Positions 28,538 through 37,297 of a stretch of 64,000 nt of DNA are shown one piece after another. The notes below the pieces were generated by a model. It was not told the origin of the DNA. It ran no database searches and saw only the letters and a program-made list of their open reading frames with translations. The DNA comes from Thermotoga neapolitana DSM 4359 (GTDB lineage: Bacteria; Thermotogota; Thermotogae; Thermotogales; Thermotogaceae), in assembly GCF_000018945.1 (NCBI RefSeq), contig NC_011978.1, positions 248,001 through 312,000 of the forward strand, read 5' to 3'. The translations under genes and the position numbers were made by a program. Position 1 is the stretch's first letter, and every line of letters starts with the position of its first letter.

Positions 28538-29524
28538 TCAGAAAGAGACGTCTTTTCCAGCATCTATGAGGAGAGTTATGATCGTGTTGTAGTAGTTTTG
28601 AAGCGAATTCAGGTAATTTTTTCTTGCATTGAGAAGATTGATCTTTTGAGCGTTCAGTTCTTTCTTCGAGATAAGGCCCTTTTCGTACCTGTCCTGGTAG
28701 TCTTTCAAAATGGATTCGTTGAGATCTATCCTCTCCTTCAGAACTTTGAGATTTGAAAGCATAACTTCAAGAGAGTTGATGGTGCTTCTGTAGGTATCTT
28801 TTGCCTCTTTCAACGTCTTTTCGTAGTTCATCTTTGCCTTCTGGTAAGCCAGTTCTGCAGTTCTTCTTTCATACTTAGAAGCGGCGGCGGAGAGGTTGTT
28901 GAGGTCGTACTCTGCGATCTTCATGTTCGTCTCTGCGATCTTTACAGAAAGAAGGTTGTCCAGATATTCATCTTCGCTCACAAGATCGTGGAAGTCTACC
29001 AGTGGAAGTTCTATCTCGCTTGCCTCCACGCTGAAGAGCTCTTCGTAGTTTTTCTTTGCCTCGTCGAGATCATACTTTGCAGAAAGAAGGTTGTTACTTG
29101 CTTCCTCAAGGGTGAGTTCGGAGTCTTTCAGATCGTTCTCCGAAATGAGGTTCTTTTTGAAGAGTTCCTGGTTCGTTCTGTGATCTTCCTGGGCATTTTC
29201 GAAGTTTATCTGTGCGCTCTCATAGGAAACTTCGGCGATCAGAAGATCGAAGATTCTTCCAAGGACATCCTGGTAAACTGATTTCAACGAGCTTCTGTAG
29301 TTCTGCAGGTTGTTGTAGTAGCTGAGTTCTGCGGAAAGTTCTGATTTCCTATTTGTTGCTTCAAGTTTGGCTTTTTCATAATCCATTGTTGCTGTTTCCA
29401 GATCGATCTGGGCGATTTGATAGTCTGTGCTACTTGCAAGTGCAGTTTGAAGAACATCGTTCAGGGAAGCAGAAAAACCAGCCACGGAAACAACCAGCAC
29501 CAGGGCAACAAAGAGATTTTTCAT
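28538..29524 (-). CDS. TolC-like helical envelope protein (first gene of exporter operon)
   Basis: A 328-residue protein with signal peptide (MKNLFVALVLVVSVAGFSAS) and almost continuous amphipathic helix, with repeated patterns such as DYEKAKLEATNRKSEL and NDLKDSELTLEEASNNL. It resembles the helical halves of outer membrane efflux proteins but lacks obvious beta-strand segments. It may be a periplasmic tunnel-like partner or a divergent TolC. The start follows AAGGAGGTATCCAC. It is the first gene of the operon. Confidence 0.7.
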   Translation of the reverse strand: MKNLFVALVLVVSVAGFSASLNDVLQTALASSTDYQIAQIDLETATMDYEKAKLEATNRKSELSAELSYYNNLQNYRSSLKSVYQDVLGRIFDLLIAEVSYESAQINFENAQEDHRTNQELFKKNLISENDLKDSELTLEEASNNLLSAKYDLDEAKKNYEELFSVEASEIELPLVDFHDLVSEDEYLDNLLSVKIAETNMKIAEYDLNNLSAAASKYERRTAELAYQKAKMNYEKTLKEAKDTYRSTINSLEVMLSNLKVLKERIDLNESILKDYQDRYEKGLISKKELNAQKINLLNARKNYLNSLQNYYNTIITLLIDAGKDVSF

Positions 29525-29640
29525 GTGGATACCTCCTTTTTAAAATGTTTGTCAGTGAAATTCTATATCACCCTCTGTGAAAAAATCGTGAATTCTTTTC
29601 TGCGGTGTACAATTCAATGGGGTTGAAAGGAGGTGTTTCT

Positions 29641-30847
29641 GTGGTCGCTCTGAGGGATATCAGGGAAGCACAGGAGATTTTGAAGGGTGTCGTGCACAGA
29701 ACAGCCCTCACTTACAGTTCCGTTCTGAGTGAGATCAGTGGTGGCGAGATATATCTGAAGATGGAAAATCTTCAAAAGACAGGAGCTTTCAAAATAAGAG
29801 GAGCTTACAACAAAATAGCACATCTGGGTGAAGAGGAGAGAAAGAAGGGTGTGGTAGCAGCATCAGCTGGAAATCACGCTCAGGGGGTGGCACTCGCTGC
29901 CAAGATTTTCGGTATTCCTGCAACAATTGTGATGCCCAGGTACGCACCGCTTTCAAAGGTCACAAGAACGAAAAAACTCGGTGCACAGGTGATCCTGGAA
30001 GGTGATGTGTTCGATGAGGCGTACGAGGCGGCGCTGAGGATTCAGGAAAGAACGGGTGCAGTCTTTGTTCATCCGTTCAACGATCCTCATGTGATAGCGG
30101 GGCAGGGGACCATAGGCCTTGAGATAATGGAGGACCTGCCCGATGTGGATATGATTGTTGTTCCGGTGGGTGGAGGAGGTCTGATTTCCGGTATTTCCAT
30201 TGCTGTCAAGTCCATAAATCCGAACGTTCGAATAGTAGGTGTCCAGACGGAAAACATGCCCTCCATGATCGCATCGTTGAAGAGGGGAAGGATAGAAAAG
30301 ATAGAGGGAAAACCCACCCTGGCCGATGGAATTGCGGTGAAAAAACCCGGAGAGATAACCTTCGAGATCATAAAAAAGTACGTCGACGATATGGTCATGG
30401 TGAACGAAGAGGAGATAGCGGATGCCATTCTGTTTTCTTCTTGAACAGGCAAAGGTGGTAGCCGAGGGGGCGGGAGCGGTGGGGGTTGCTGCACTTTTGA
30501 ACAGACTGGATGTGAATGGAAAGAAAGCGGTGGTTGTTGTGAGTGGAGGAAACATTGATGTGAACATGATAGACAGGATTATAAACAAAGGGCTTGTGAA
30601 AAGTGGAAGAAAGGTGTTCATCGAAACGTTTGTGATGGACAGACCCGGTGCTCTCAAGGAACTTCTTGGAGTTGTGGCGGAACTCGGGGCGAACGTGCTT
30701 TCCGTCTTTCACAACCGGTCTGCAAAGGACGTTCCCATTGGATTTGCAAAGATAGAACTCGAACTCGAAACAGTCGATGAAAAACACGTTGAAGAGATAG
30801 AAAGGGTCCTCATCGCAAAGGGGTATGAGGTGAGAATAGGGAGATGA
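29641..30847 (+). pseudogene. ilvA: threonine dehydratase with a single-base frameshift
   Basis: Threonine ammonia-lyase would convert threonine to 2-oxobutyrate for isoleucine synthesis. The first frame (from GTG 29641 after AAAGGAGGTG) has the PLP Lys in FKIRGAYNK, SAGNHAQG and GGGGLISG. It stops at 30442-30444. The second frame continues as LLEQAKVVAEGAGAVG and an ACT-type regulatory domain (METFVMDRPGALKELLGVV begins as IETFVMDRP) up to 30847. Removing one T from the TTTT at 30433-30436 restores a 401-residue protein. As read, the last catalytic helices and the ACT domain are lost. Confidence 0.88.
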
Positions 30848-30874
30848 TAGAATATCCTCTGCGGAGGTGGAAGG

Positions 30875-31081
30875 TTGAGAATTATCTCAGATCTTTTTTT
30901 CTTTACAGGCTTTGGGACCCTTTTTGTTTCGATCGTCTTTTTCGACCTTGGAACAAGAGCCATCAAGAAAAAGCAACCCCGAAAGAAAAAGTTCTATGAC
31001 AAAAGAGGATGGCAGTTTCTCACTGCAAGTCTTGCTTCCTTTGCAGTATCAATAATACTTGCACTTTTTGGAAGGGGATAG
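30875..31081 (+). CDS. small two-helix membrane protein
   Basis: A 68-residue protein with two hydrophobic segments (about 4-24 and 47-66) joined by a basic loop (KKKQPRKKKFYDKRG). Start TTG 30875 follows CGGAGGTGG. I do not recognise the family. It lies between ilvA and a lipid kinase and is followed by two bases before the next start. Confidence 0.65.
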   Translation: MRIISDLFFFTGFGTLFVSIVFFDLGTRAIKKKQPRKKKFYDKRGWQFLTASLASFAVSIILALFGRG

Positions 31082-31083
31082 GT

Positions 31084-31989
31084 GTGTTTTTGGTATACAA
31101 CCCGGCGGCAGGCGGAGGAAAAGCCAGAAAACTCTGGATGAAGGTAAAAGACCTCCTGGAAAGGTATGAAATAGATTGCGAAGTTGCCTTTACGGAAAAA
31201 CCGGGACACGCAATGGAACTTTCAAGGAAAGCCTTTGAAAGCGGCCACAGAAAGATCGTGGCGTTCGGTGGCGATGGAACGATGAACGAAGTGGTGAACG
31301 GAATCTTTCTTGGTGGATTCAATCTCGAAGAGGTCACGTTCGGCTGGATCCCATTCGGCAGTGGAAAAGACTGGGCAAGAACGATCGGTGTTCCTCTAAT
31401 GATCGAAGAGGCAGTAAAGACCCTGAAAGATGGAAGAGTCTTCGTTCAAGATCTTGGTGTTGCCGAGTACGAATCGTCCAATGGGGAAATGAAGAAGCGA
31501 GTGTTCGTCAACGTTGCCGGACTCTTCTTCGACGGTTTTGTAACCCACAGAACAAATCTGCTAAGGAAGAAAAACCGTGTTTCATACTTTTCAAGGATAT
31601 TCTCTTCAATCATCAAGTACAAACCGCCCGTTGCCAGAATCCAGGTAGACGAAAGAGTGTGGGAAAAGAAGATCTTTTCCATGAACGTTGGAATTTGCAA
31701 GTACAACGGTGGAGGCATGAATCAACTCCCACACGCCGTTCCGGACGATGGACTTCTGGCCGTTACTGTGATAAACGATATAGGAAAGATCAGAATTCTT
31801 GCGAATTTGTACAGGGTGTTCAACGGCACACTTCTGGAGCATCCAGGGGTAGAAGGATACCAGGCAAAAAAAGTGACGGTGGAGTTTCAAAAGAAAGAAC
31901 CTGTGGAACTGGATGGAGAATCTTTCTGGACGAGGAAGATATCATTTTCTGTCGTTCCCAGAGTACTGAGGGTTCTGGTGAAAAAGTGA
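31084..31989 (+). CDS. DAG kinase-family lipid kinase
   Basis: A 301-residue protein of the diacylglycerol/sphingosine kinase catalytic family (YegS/DgkB type). Nucleotide-binding motifs are NPAAGGGKA near the N-terminus, FGGDGTMNEVVNGI and PFGSGKDWAR. It would phosphorylate a lipid at the membrane using ATP. I chose GTG 31084; longer readings overlap the previous gene and lack a ribosome site. AAGGGGAT precedes the start. Confidence 0.85.
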   Translation: MFLVYNPAAGGGKARKLWMKVKDLLERYEIDCEVAFTEKPGHAMELSRKAFESGHRKIVAFGGDGTMNEVVNGIFLGGFNLEEVTFGWIPFGSGKDWARTIGVPLMIEEAVKTLKDGRVFVQDLGVAEYESSNGEMKKRVFVNVAGLFFDGFVTHRTNLLRKKNRVSYFSRIFSSIIKYKPPVARIQVDERVWEKKIFSMNVGICKYNGGGMNQLPHAVPDDGLLAVTVINDIGKIRILANLYRVFNGTLLEHPGVEGYQAKKVTVEFQKKEPVELDGESFWTRKISFSVVPRVLRVLVKK

Positions 31990-32007
31990 GGGGATACCCC
32001 CTCACTT
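31981..32007 (-). terminator. terminator of the glycosyltransferase gene
   Basis: A 10-bp stem (AAGTGAGGGG / CCCCTCACTT) with loop of 4 overlaps the 3' end of the convergent lipid kinase gene. On the minus strand it is followed by TTTTT. Confidence 0.78.
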
Positions 32008-33072
32008 GTTGATGGATTTTGCAAGTTCAAGAAATTCCCGGGCAACTTTTTCACCGCTGTACTTTTCCACAAAGATCCTTGCCTCTTTCTTTATGTCTTC
32101 CACCAGTTCGCTGTCCAGCATCAGAAGTTCCAGTTTGTGTGCCAGATCGTGTATGTTTCTGTACTTCACTATGGGACCAAATCCGTAAGCATCGGTTTCA
32201 ATGGTTTCAACGAATCTGCTGTCTCTGATGACGATGGGAGTCTCACTTGCTATGACCTGATAGAGGGTGGAAGAGACCACAACGTTCGGTGTGTTTCCCT
32301 TTGGAAGCAGGTGTACGTTCGATCCTTTCAGATAACTGTAGAGCTTTTCAACGGTCGGCCTTTTCTGCCACTGTGTGATCCATTCCGCTTCGTACTCGAT
32401 CTTTCCATCAGATCTGATGATCCAGTAGTGAACGTTGTCGAATCTCTTTTTCAGTTTTTTCAGAACGTTCAAGAAATCGCAGTACTCTTCAACGGGCTGT
32501 CTTCCGAAAGAGAAGAAGAGGAATTTGTCCTCACCAACAGGTCTTTCCGGTTCTACTTCGTAGGGTTTCATCACAGGATAACTGATCACTTCCACCTTTT
32601 CTCTTGGGATACCGTAAAACTCGAGGATCTCATCGTAGAACCTTCTGTCGAACACAACGATTTTATCGCAGGGCAGTTTCACAACTTCCCTTGCTTTGAA
32701 TATGTTCGCTTCATGAAAGACGGAAATGACAGGAATCTTCAGTTTTTCTATGAGTTTTGTGAGAGGCTTCACCGGAACCCTCCAGAAGGTCTCTACTATG
32801 AGCAGGTCCAGGTTTTCCTTTAAAATCTCTTCTTCTTTCACCCAGCCTTCTTCGGTCACGTTGTCCACTTCCGTGTAAATTTCCCTCTTGACGAAATCCG
32901 GGTCCGTGGCTTCGGTTCTCTTGTAGTATTTGACCTCCTTTTTGGCACTTTCTTCGGTCGGGGCGAAAACCACCACTTCGTGTCCCATGTTGACAAACTC
33001 TCTGGCGAGTATCTCTGCGTGCATGCCAACACCGCATGTGGCACCCCATCTGCTGAGAAAGCCGATTTTCAT
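32002..33072 (-). CDS. GT4-type glycosyltransferase
   Basis: A 356-residue glycosyltransferase. The N-terminal domain starts with MKIGFLSRWGATCGVGMHAEILA, the sugar-binding loop pattern of GT-B enzymes. The C-terminal region has SSTLYQVIASETPIVI in place of the usual E-x7-E loop. The sugar and acceptor cannot be read from the sequence. Start ATG 33072 follows AAAGGAGGTGATCAC; a longer reading into the divergent promoter is rejected. It is a single-gene unit with its own terminator. Confidence 0.78.
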   Translation of the reverse strand: MKIGFLSRWGATCGVGMHAEILAREFVNMGHEVVVFAPTEESAKKEVKYYKRTEATDPDFVKREIYTEVDNVTEEGWVKEEEILKENLDLLIVETFWRVPVKPLTKLIEKLKIPVISVFHEANIFKAREVVKLPCDKIVVFDRRFYDEILEFYGIPREKVEVISYPVMKPYEVEPERPVGEDKFLFFSFGRQPVEEYCDFLNVLKKLKKRFDNVHYWIIRSDGKIEYEAEWITQWQKRPTVEKLYSYLKGSNVHLLPKGNTPNVVVSSTLYQVIASETPIVIRDSRFVETIETDAYGFGPIVKYRNIHDLAHKLELLMLDSELVEDIKKEARIFVEKYSGEKVAREFLELAKSINK

Positions 33073-33125
33073 GTGATCACCTCCTTTTTCAGTTTGTTTT
33101 GTGGTTGTGAATTGTGCAAAGAACC

Positions 33126-33131
33126 TATAAT
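33126..33131 (+). promoter_or_regulatory. -10 box of the bioB-mazG unit
   Basis: TATAAT lies about 39 bases before the TTG start. The -35 is weak (TTGTGA at 33105-33110, 15 bp away). The complementary strand of the same stretch carries TATACT and TATATT, so divergent promoters for the glycosyltransferase gene probably overlap here. Confidence 0.5.
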
Positions 33132-33169
33132 ATAGTATAGAACTTGTCCAATACAGGAGGTTGAAGATT

Positions 33170-34063
33170 TTGAAAGAAATTTTGAGTATGGAAACAAGAG
33201 AACTGATTCTTAAAGCCAGCACGATGGTTCGCAATTCCAGACTGGATATTTGCAGCATCGTGAATGCAAAATCCGGTATCTGTGATCAGGACTGTAAATT
33301 CTGCGCTCAGAGCTCTCTCTACAATACTGGAGTGAAGAGATATCCTCTTCTAGATGAAGAAAGTATCCTTGAGAAAGCAAAAGAAGCTGAAAAAATGGGG
33401 GCTGTAAGATTCGGTATTGTCACCTCTGGAAAAAGACCCACCAGGGATGAACTGCTGAAAATAGCAAGTATTATAGAATTTTTGAAAGTAACCACCAGTT
33501 TGAGAATCTGTGCTTCTCTTGGAACCCTTGAGAAAGATGAACTCAGTTATCTGAAAGACCACGGTCTTGACAGATACCACCACAATCTGGAAACCTCACC
33601 GGGGTTTTTCCAAAACATCTGCACCACCCACACCTTTTATGACAGAGTGAAAACCGTGGAGAACGCGAAAAGCATCGGTCTTGAGGTTTGCAGTGGAGGG
33701 ATATTCGGCGTTGGAGAAAGTTTTGAAGATCGTCTGGAATTAGCGAGAATTTTAAAGGATCTGGAAGTAGATTCTGTTCCCATCAACTTTCTCATACCGA
33801 TAAAGGGAACTCCTTTTGAGAACTTCCCGGAGCTTGATGTTGTAGAGAGAATAAAAACGATAGCAGCGTTCAGGATCGTTCTCGGAGAAAACGTGACAAT
33901 AAAAATCGCAGCAGGAAGAGAAAAACTCGGAGATTTTCAGGCACTCGCCTTTTTTGCGGGAGCAAACGGGATGATAGTGGGGGGTTACCTGACTGTGAAG
34001 GGAAGAAGTTATGATGATGATAGAAAACTCGTTGAGGGACTGAAGGAGTTGATGGGATGGTAG
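33170..34063 (+). CDS. bioB: biotin synthase-like radical SAM protein with altered auxiliary-cluster ligands
   Basis: A 297-residue radical SAM protein closely following BioB over its length. The SAM-cluster motif is C38-x3-C42-x2-C45 (CDQDCKFCAQSS), with ASLGTL, HNLETSP, VCSGGIFGVGES and AAGRE. Of the four ligands of the classical [2Fe-2S] sulfur-donor cluster, two Cys remain (C114 and C174), the first Cys is Gly82 (RFGIVTSGK) and the Arg is Lys245 (TIKIAAGRE). An extra Cys151 occurs in NICTTHT. This suits the BioB type of obligate anaerobes reported to use a different auxiliary cluster. No other biotin genes are nearby. TTG start follows AGGAGG. Confidence 0.78.
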   Translation: MKEILSMETRELILKASTMVRNSRLDICSIVNAKSGICDQDCKFCAQSSLYNTGVKRYPLLDEESILEKAKEAEKMGAVRFGIVTSGKRPTRDELLKIASIIEFLKVTTSLRICASLGTLEKDELSYLKDHGLDRYHHNLETSPGFFQNICTTHTFYDRVKTVENAKSIGLEVCSGGIFGVGESFEDRLELARILKDLEVDSVPINFLIPIKGTPFENFPELDVVERIKTIAAFRIVLGENVTIKIAAGREKLGDFQALAFFAGANGMIVGGYLTVKGRSYDDDRKLVEGLKELMGW

Positions 34064-34407
34064 AGAAACTCCTTGAGATCATCGAGAAAAGTCTGGAAAA
34101 GTGCCCCTGGCTGGAAAGACAAAGCATCGATTCTCTTCTCGATGCACTTGCCTCTGAAGTGGAAGAGATAAGGGATGCGGTGAAGAAAAAAGACCTGACC
34201 AATCTCGAAGAAGAGATAGGCGATCTCATCTACGATGCCTTTCTTGTGGGAGCTGTGGCCCAGAGAGATTATGGTGTTGATCTAGAGCGGGCCATTCAGA
34301 GGGTTGTGGAGAAGATCTCTCACAGAAAGCCCTGGCTGTTCTGGGACGAAAAGATCTCCCTGGAAGAAGCAGAGAGAATCTGGAAGGAGCGAAAAAGCAG
34401 GGGTTAA
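34057..34407 (+). CDS. MazG-like nucleotide pyrophosphohydrolase
   Basis: A 116-residue single MazG domain of the all-alpha NTP pyrophosphatase fold. The metal-binding E-x-x-E / E-x-x-D motif is seen in ASEVEEIRDAV and NLEEEIGDLIYD. It would hydrolyse NTPs, probably non-canonical ones. Length is about half of E. coli MazG, as in single-domain forms. The ATG follows AAGGAG and overlaps the bioB stop by 7 bases. Its 3' end overlaps a convergent gene by 4 bases. Confidence 0.82.
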   Translation: MVEKLLEIIEKSLEKCPWLERQSIDSLLDALASEVEEIRDAVKKKDLTNLEEEIGDLIYDAFLVGAVAQRDYGVDLERAIQRVVEKISHRKPWLFWDEKISLEEAERIWKERKSRG

Positions 34408-34727
34408 TCCATTTTCTCCATAGGTTTTTCTCCAAAGAGTTTTGCGGCAAGGAAGAACACTGGAGAAGAGAGTTTTTTGTTGAACTTTTCAACTTCTGAG
34501 TTGTATTCTTCTTTTGCTTTCTTTAGAAGTTTCAGGATTTCGTTGTGCTTTTCTTCAACGAAACTGTTACCGGATTCTACTTCTTTTCTGAACAGTTTTT
34601 CTCTTTCTTCGAGTTCTACTATGTCTCTTTCTATGTAACCTATGATCCTTCTGTGACGAATGAGAAAAGCCCAGGTGTAGAATGAATATATGGTGAAGCC
34701 AAGAATTACGAGTGCGATGATCCACAT
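34404..34727 (-). CDS. membrane-anchored coiled-coil protein of unknown function
   Basis: A 107-residue protein with one N-terminal transmembrane helix (about 2-22) followed by a highly charged helix with coiled-coil character (IERDIVELEEREKLFRKEVE and LKKAKEEYNSEVEKFNKKL). The ATG follows CGGAGGTGAAAAC. I do not recognise the family. Similarity in outline to LemA N-termini is too weak to use. Confidence 0.7.
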   Translation of the reverse strand: MWIIALVILGFTIYSFYTWAFLIRHRRIIGYIERDIVELEEREKLFRKEVESGNSFVEEKHNEILKLLKKAKEEYNSEVEKFNKKLSSPVFFLAAKLFGEKPMEKMD

Positions 34728-34782
34728 GTTTTCACCTCCGAGAGAATAATACCACGGCGATGATCAAAAAGGGGGAAAAAGG

Positions 34783-35646
34783 ATGATAAAGATAGGCGCT
34801 CACATGCCAATTTCGAAGGGATTTGATAGGGTACCGAAGGATACGATCGATATCGGAGGAAATTCCTTCCAGATATTCCCTCACAACGCAAGGTCCTGGC
34901 AGGCCAAACTTCCCACAGACGAAATGGCCACGAAATTCAAAAGAGAGATGAAAAAGCACAGAATCGACTGGGAGAACGCCTTCTGTCACTGTGGGTACCT
35001 TGTGAATCTTGCCAGTCCAAAAGAAGACATCTGGCAAAAATCCGTAGATCTTCTGAAGACAGAAGTAGAAATCTGCAGAAAACTGGGCATAAAATATTTG
35101 AACATCCATCCAGGAAGCCACCTTGGAACGGGTGAGGAAGAGGGAATAAACAGGATCGCCCGTGGACTGAACGAAGTACTGAACAACACGGAAGATGTGA
35201 TCATTCTCCTCGAGAACGTTTCTCAAAAAGGAGGAAACATCGGCTACAGACTGGAACATCTGAAGAGAATCATCGATCTTGTTGATCAGAAAGATCGTGT
35301 TGCGATCACGTACGACACCTGTCATGGATTCGACTCAGGATACGACATAACAAAAAAAGAAGGTGTGGAATCCCTTCTGAGTGAGATCGAAAATCTTTTC
35401 GGGCTGGAAAGGCTCAAAATGATACACCTCAACGACTCGAAGTATCCACTCGGTGCGGCAAAGGACAGACACGAAAGGATAGGAAGCGGCTTCATAGGTG
35501 AGGCGGGCTTTGCTGTCTTTTTCTCGTTCAAAGAAGTACAGAGGGTTCCCTGGATACTGGAAACGCCTGGTGGAAACGAAGAGCACGCGGAGGACATAAA
35601 GAAAGTGTCTGAAATCATAGAAAAATACAGAATAGAGGTCGATTGA
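34783..35646 (+). CDS. nfo: endonuclease IV
   Basis: A 287-residue AP endonuclease of the Nfo family, acting on abasic sites and oxidised DNA ends. Trinuclear zinc ligands are in HPGSHLG, ENVSQKGGNIG, YDTCHGFDSGYD, HLNDSK, DRHERIGSGFIG and LETPGG. Length is typical. It lies two bases upstream of the rqcH start, in the same unit. DNA repair enzymes recur in this segment (endonuclease III at 39985 and the glycosylase at 58378). Confidence 0.95.
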   Translation: MIKIGAHMPISKGFDRVPKDTIDIGGNSFQIFPHNARSWQAKLPTDEMATKFKREMKKHRIDWENAFCHCGYLVNLASPKEDIWQKSVDLLKTEVEICRKLGIKYLNIHPGSHLGTGEEEGINRIARGLNEVLNNTEDVIILLENVSQKGGNIGYRLEHLKRIIDLVDQKDRVAITYDTCHGFDSGYDITKKEGVESLLSEIENLFGLERLKMIHLNDSKYPLGAAKDRHERIGSGFIGEAGFAVFFSFKEVQRVPWILETPGGNEEHAEDIKKVSEIIEKYRIEVD

Positions 35647-35647
35647 A

Positions 35648-37297
35648 GTGCCGCTGGACGGTGTTTTGCTTTACAAGGTGGTTCAAGAGTTGAAAGAGAT
35701 AGAGGGAGAGCATCTCAGGCAAATCTATCAGCCCACGTCGGTTGACTACTATTTTCTGTTTCGAAGTTCTACCGTGAGGGTGTGTTTGAAGCCGGACGTT
35801 TCTCACATCTCGCTGGCTGAGAGGGAAAAGGCATCCGAGAAGATGCCTTCTTCTTTCACGATGCTTCTGAGAAAAGAGTTGAAAGGTGCAAAACTTCTGA
35901 AGGTAGAACAGATCGGAATGGACAGGTCGATTCGATTCGTGTTCGAAAAACTAGACGAGATAGAGGGAGCCGTTCAGAAGGAACTCTTTGTCGAGATAAT
36001 GGGTATGCATTCGAACATGATTCTCGTAAAAGATGGAAAGATCGTTGATGCACACAGAAGGATTGTGACGAGAAGAAGGGAGATCCTTCCAGGAAAGGAC
36101 TTTTCAATCTTTCCTTCCGGAAAGACTTCCATTTTCGATCTCAAGGAACTTCCCGGTGAAAGTGAAAAAAGCGTTCGAAACGTTCTTCTCTCCATTCTGG
36201 AAGGCTTTTCACCGGTGTCTGTGGAAGAAGTGATCCATCGCGCCGGATACGAACCGGACGTTCCATGGAAGGATGTGGAACGTGAAAGAATTTTTGAGGT
36301 TCTCGAAGAGGTGAAACGAGAACTGGAGATCCCGGGTGTGTTCGTCTATTACGAAAAGGGACATCCTGTGGAGATATCTGCGTTCAGACTCACCATGCTG
36401 AACCTCAAAGAGCGCTACTTTGAGAGGCCCTCCGAAGGGATCAACGAATTTGTGGGCTGGAAAGAGGAAAAATCCACGTTCGAGAACACCAAAAACCGTC
36501 TTACTCGGGTGATCATGAAGAGGATAGAGGATCTTGAGGATCTGGAAGAGAAACTTATGAGAGAGATTGCCGAAGTAGAAAAAGCACAGGATTACAGAAG
36601 GATCGGAGATCTCATCGTTCAAAACCTCTGGAACATAAAGGGAAAATCTGGCGAAGTGGAACTCACAGACTGGGAAACGAACGAAAAGATCGTTGTGGAT
36701 GTGGGAAAAGATCCCGCTCAAACGGCCCAGAAACTTTACAACACTTACAAGAAACTTCAGAGAAAGAAAGAGCAGGTGGAAAAAAGACTCAAGGAGATCT
36801 CCCAGGAGAAGGAATACCTGTATCAACTCTGGCAGACGGTCGATGACGCAGAAGACATAGAAACGCTTGAGGAAATAGAAGAGGAAATGAAAGAACACGG
36901 GCTTTTGAAAGAAAAAAGCGAGAAAAAGAGAAAAGAAAAGACTTCTCGTTTCAGAGAGACAAGTTACATGGGTTTCAGGATTCTTGTGGGAAGAAACAAC
37001 AAACAAAACGACGAACTCGTGAGAACTTCCTCGAAGGAGGATCTGTGGTTTCATGCCCATGAGATGCCGGGTGCCCACGTGGTGGTGAAGACAGGGGGAA
37101 AGAAGGTGCCCTGGGAGGTGATAGAGTACGCTGCAAGTCTTGCAGCAGGCTATTCGAAAGGGAAAAACTCCGGGAAGGTACCGGTTGATTACACTCTCAT
37201 AAAGTACGTGAGAAAGCCAAAGGGTTTCAAACCAGGTATGGTCATATACACGAACTATAAAACCATCTTTGTTGAGCCAAGGAGGATAGAGGGATGA
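35648..37297 (+). CDS. rqcH: ribosome quality control protein RqcH (NFACT family)
   Basis: A 549-residue NFACT protein. The N-terminal NFACT-N domain is followed by a helix-hairpin-helix segment, a long coiled coil (about 290-410) and the C-terminal NFACT-R domain with SSKEDLWFHAHEMPGAHVVV. RqcH binds stalled 50S subunits and adds C-terminal Ala tails to nascent chains. Older annotation calls it fibronectin-binding. The GTG start follows GAGGTCGATTGAA one base after the nfo stop. Overlaps mgtA by ATGA. Confidence 0.9.
   Translation: MPLDGVLLYKVVQELKEIEGEHLRQIYQPTSVDYYFLFRSSTVRVCLKPDVSHISLAEREKASEKMPSSFTMLLRKELKGAKLLKVEQIGMDRSIRFVFEKLDEIEGAVQKELFVEIMGMHSNMILVKDGKIVDAHRRIVTRRREILPGKDFSIFPSGKTSIFDLKELPGESEKSVRNVLLSILEGFSPVSVEEVIHRAGYEPDVPWKDVERERIFEVLEEVKRELEIPGVFVYYEKGHPVEISAFRLTMLNLKERYFERPSEGINEFVGWKEEKSTFENTKNRLTRVIMKRIEDLEDLEEKLMREIAEVEKAQDYRRIGDLIVQNLWNIKGKSGEVELTDWETNEKIVVDVGKDPAQTAQKLYNTYKKLQRKKEQVEKRLKEISQEKEYLYQLWQTVDDAEDIETLEEIEEEMKEHGLLKEKSEKKRKEKTSRFRETSYMGFRILVGRNNKQNDELVRTSSKEDLWFHAHEMPGAHVVVKTGGKKVPWEVIEYAASLAAGYSKGKNSGKVPVDYTLIKYVRKPKGFKPGMVIYTNYKTIFVEPRRIEG

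Noticed and set aside
34404-34727. LemA-family assignment for the membrane coiled-coil protein
   Set aside because: Only the general outline (one helix plus coiled coil) agrees; no LemA motif is visible.
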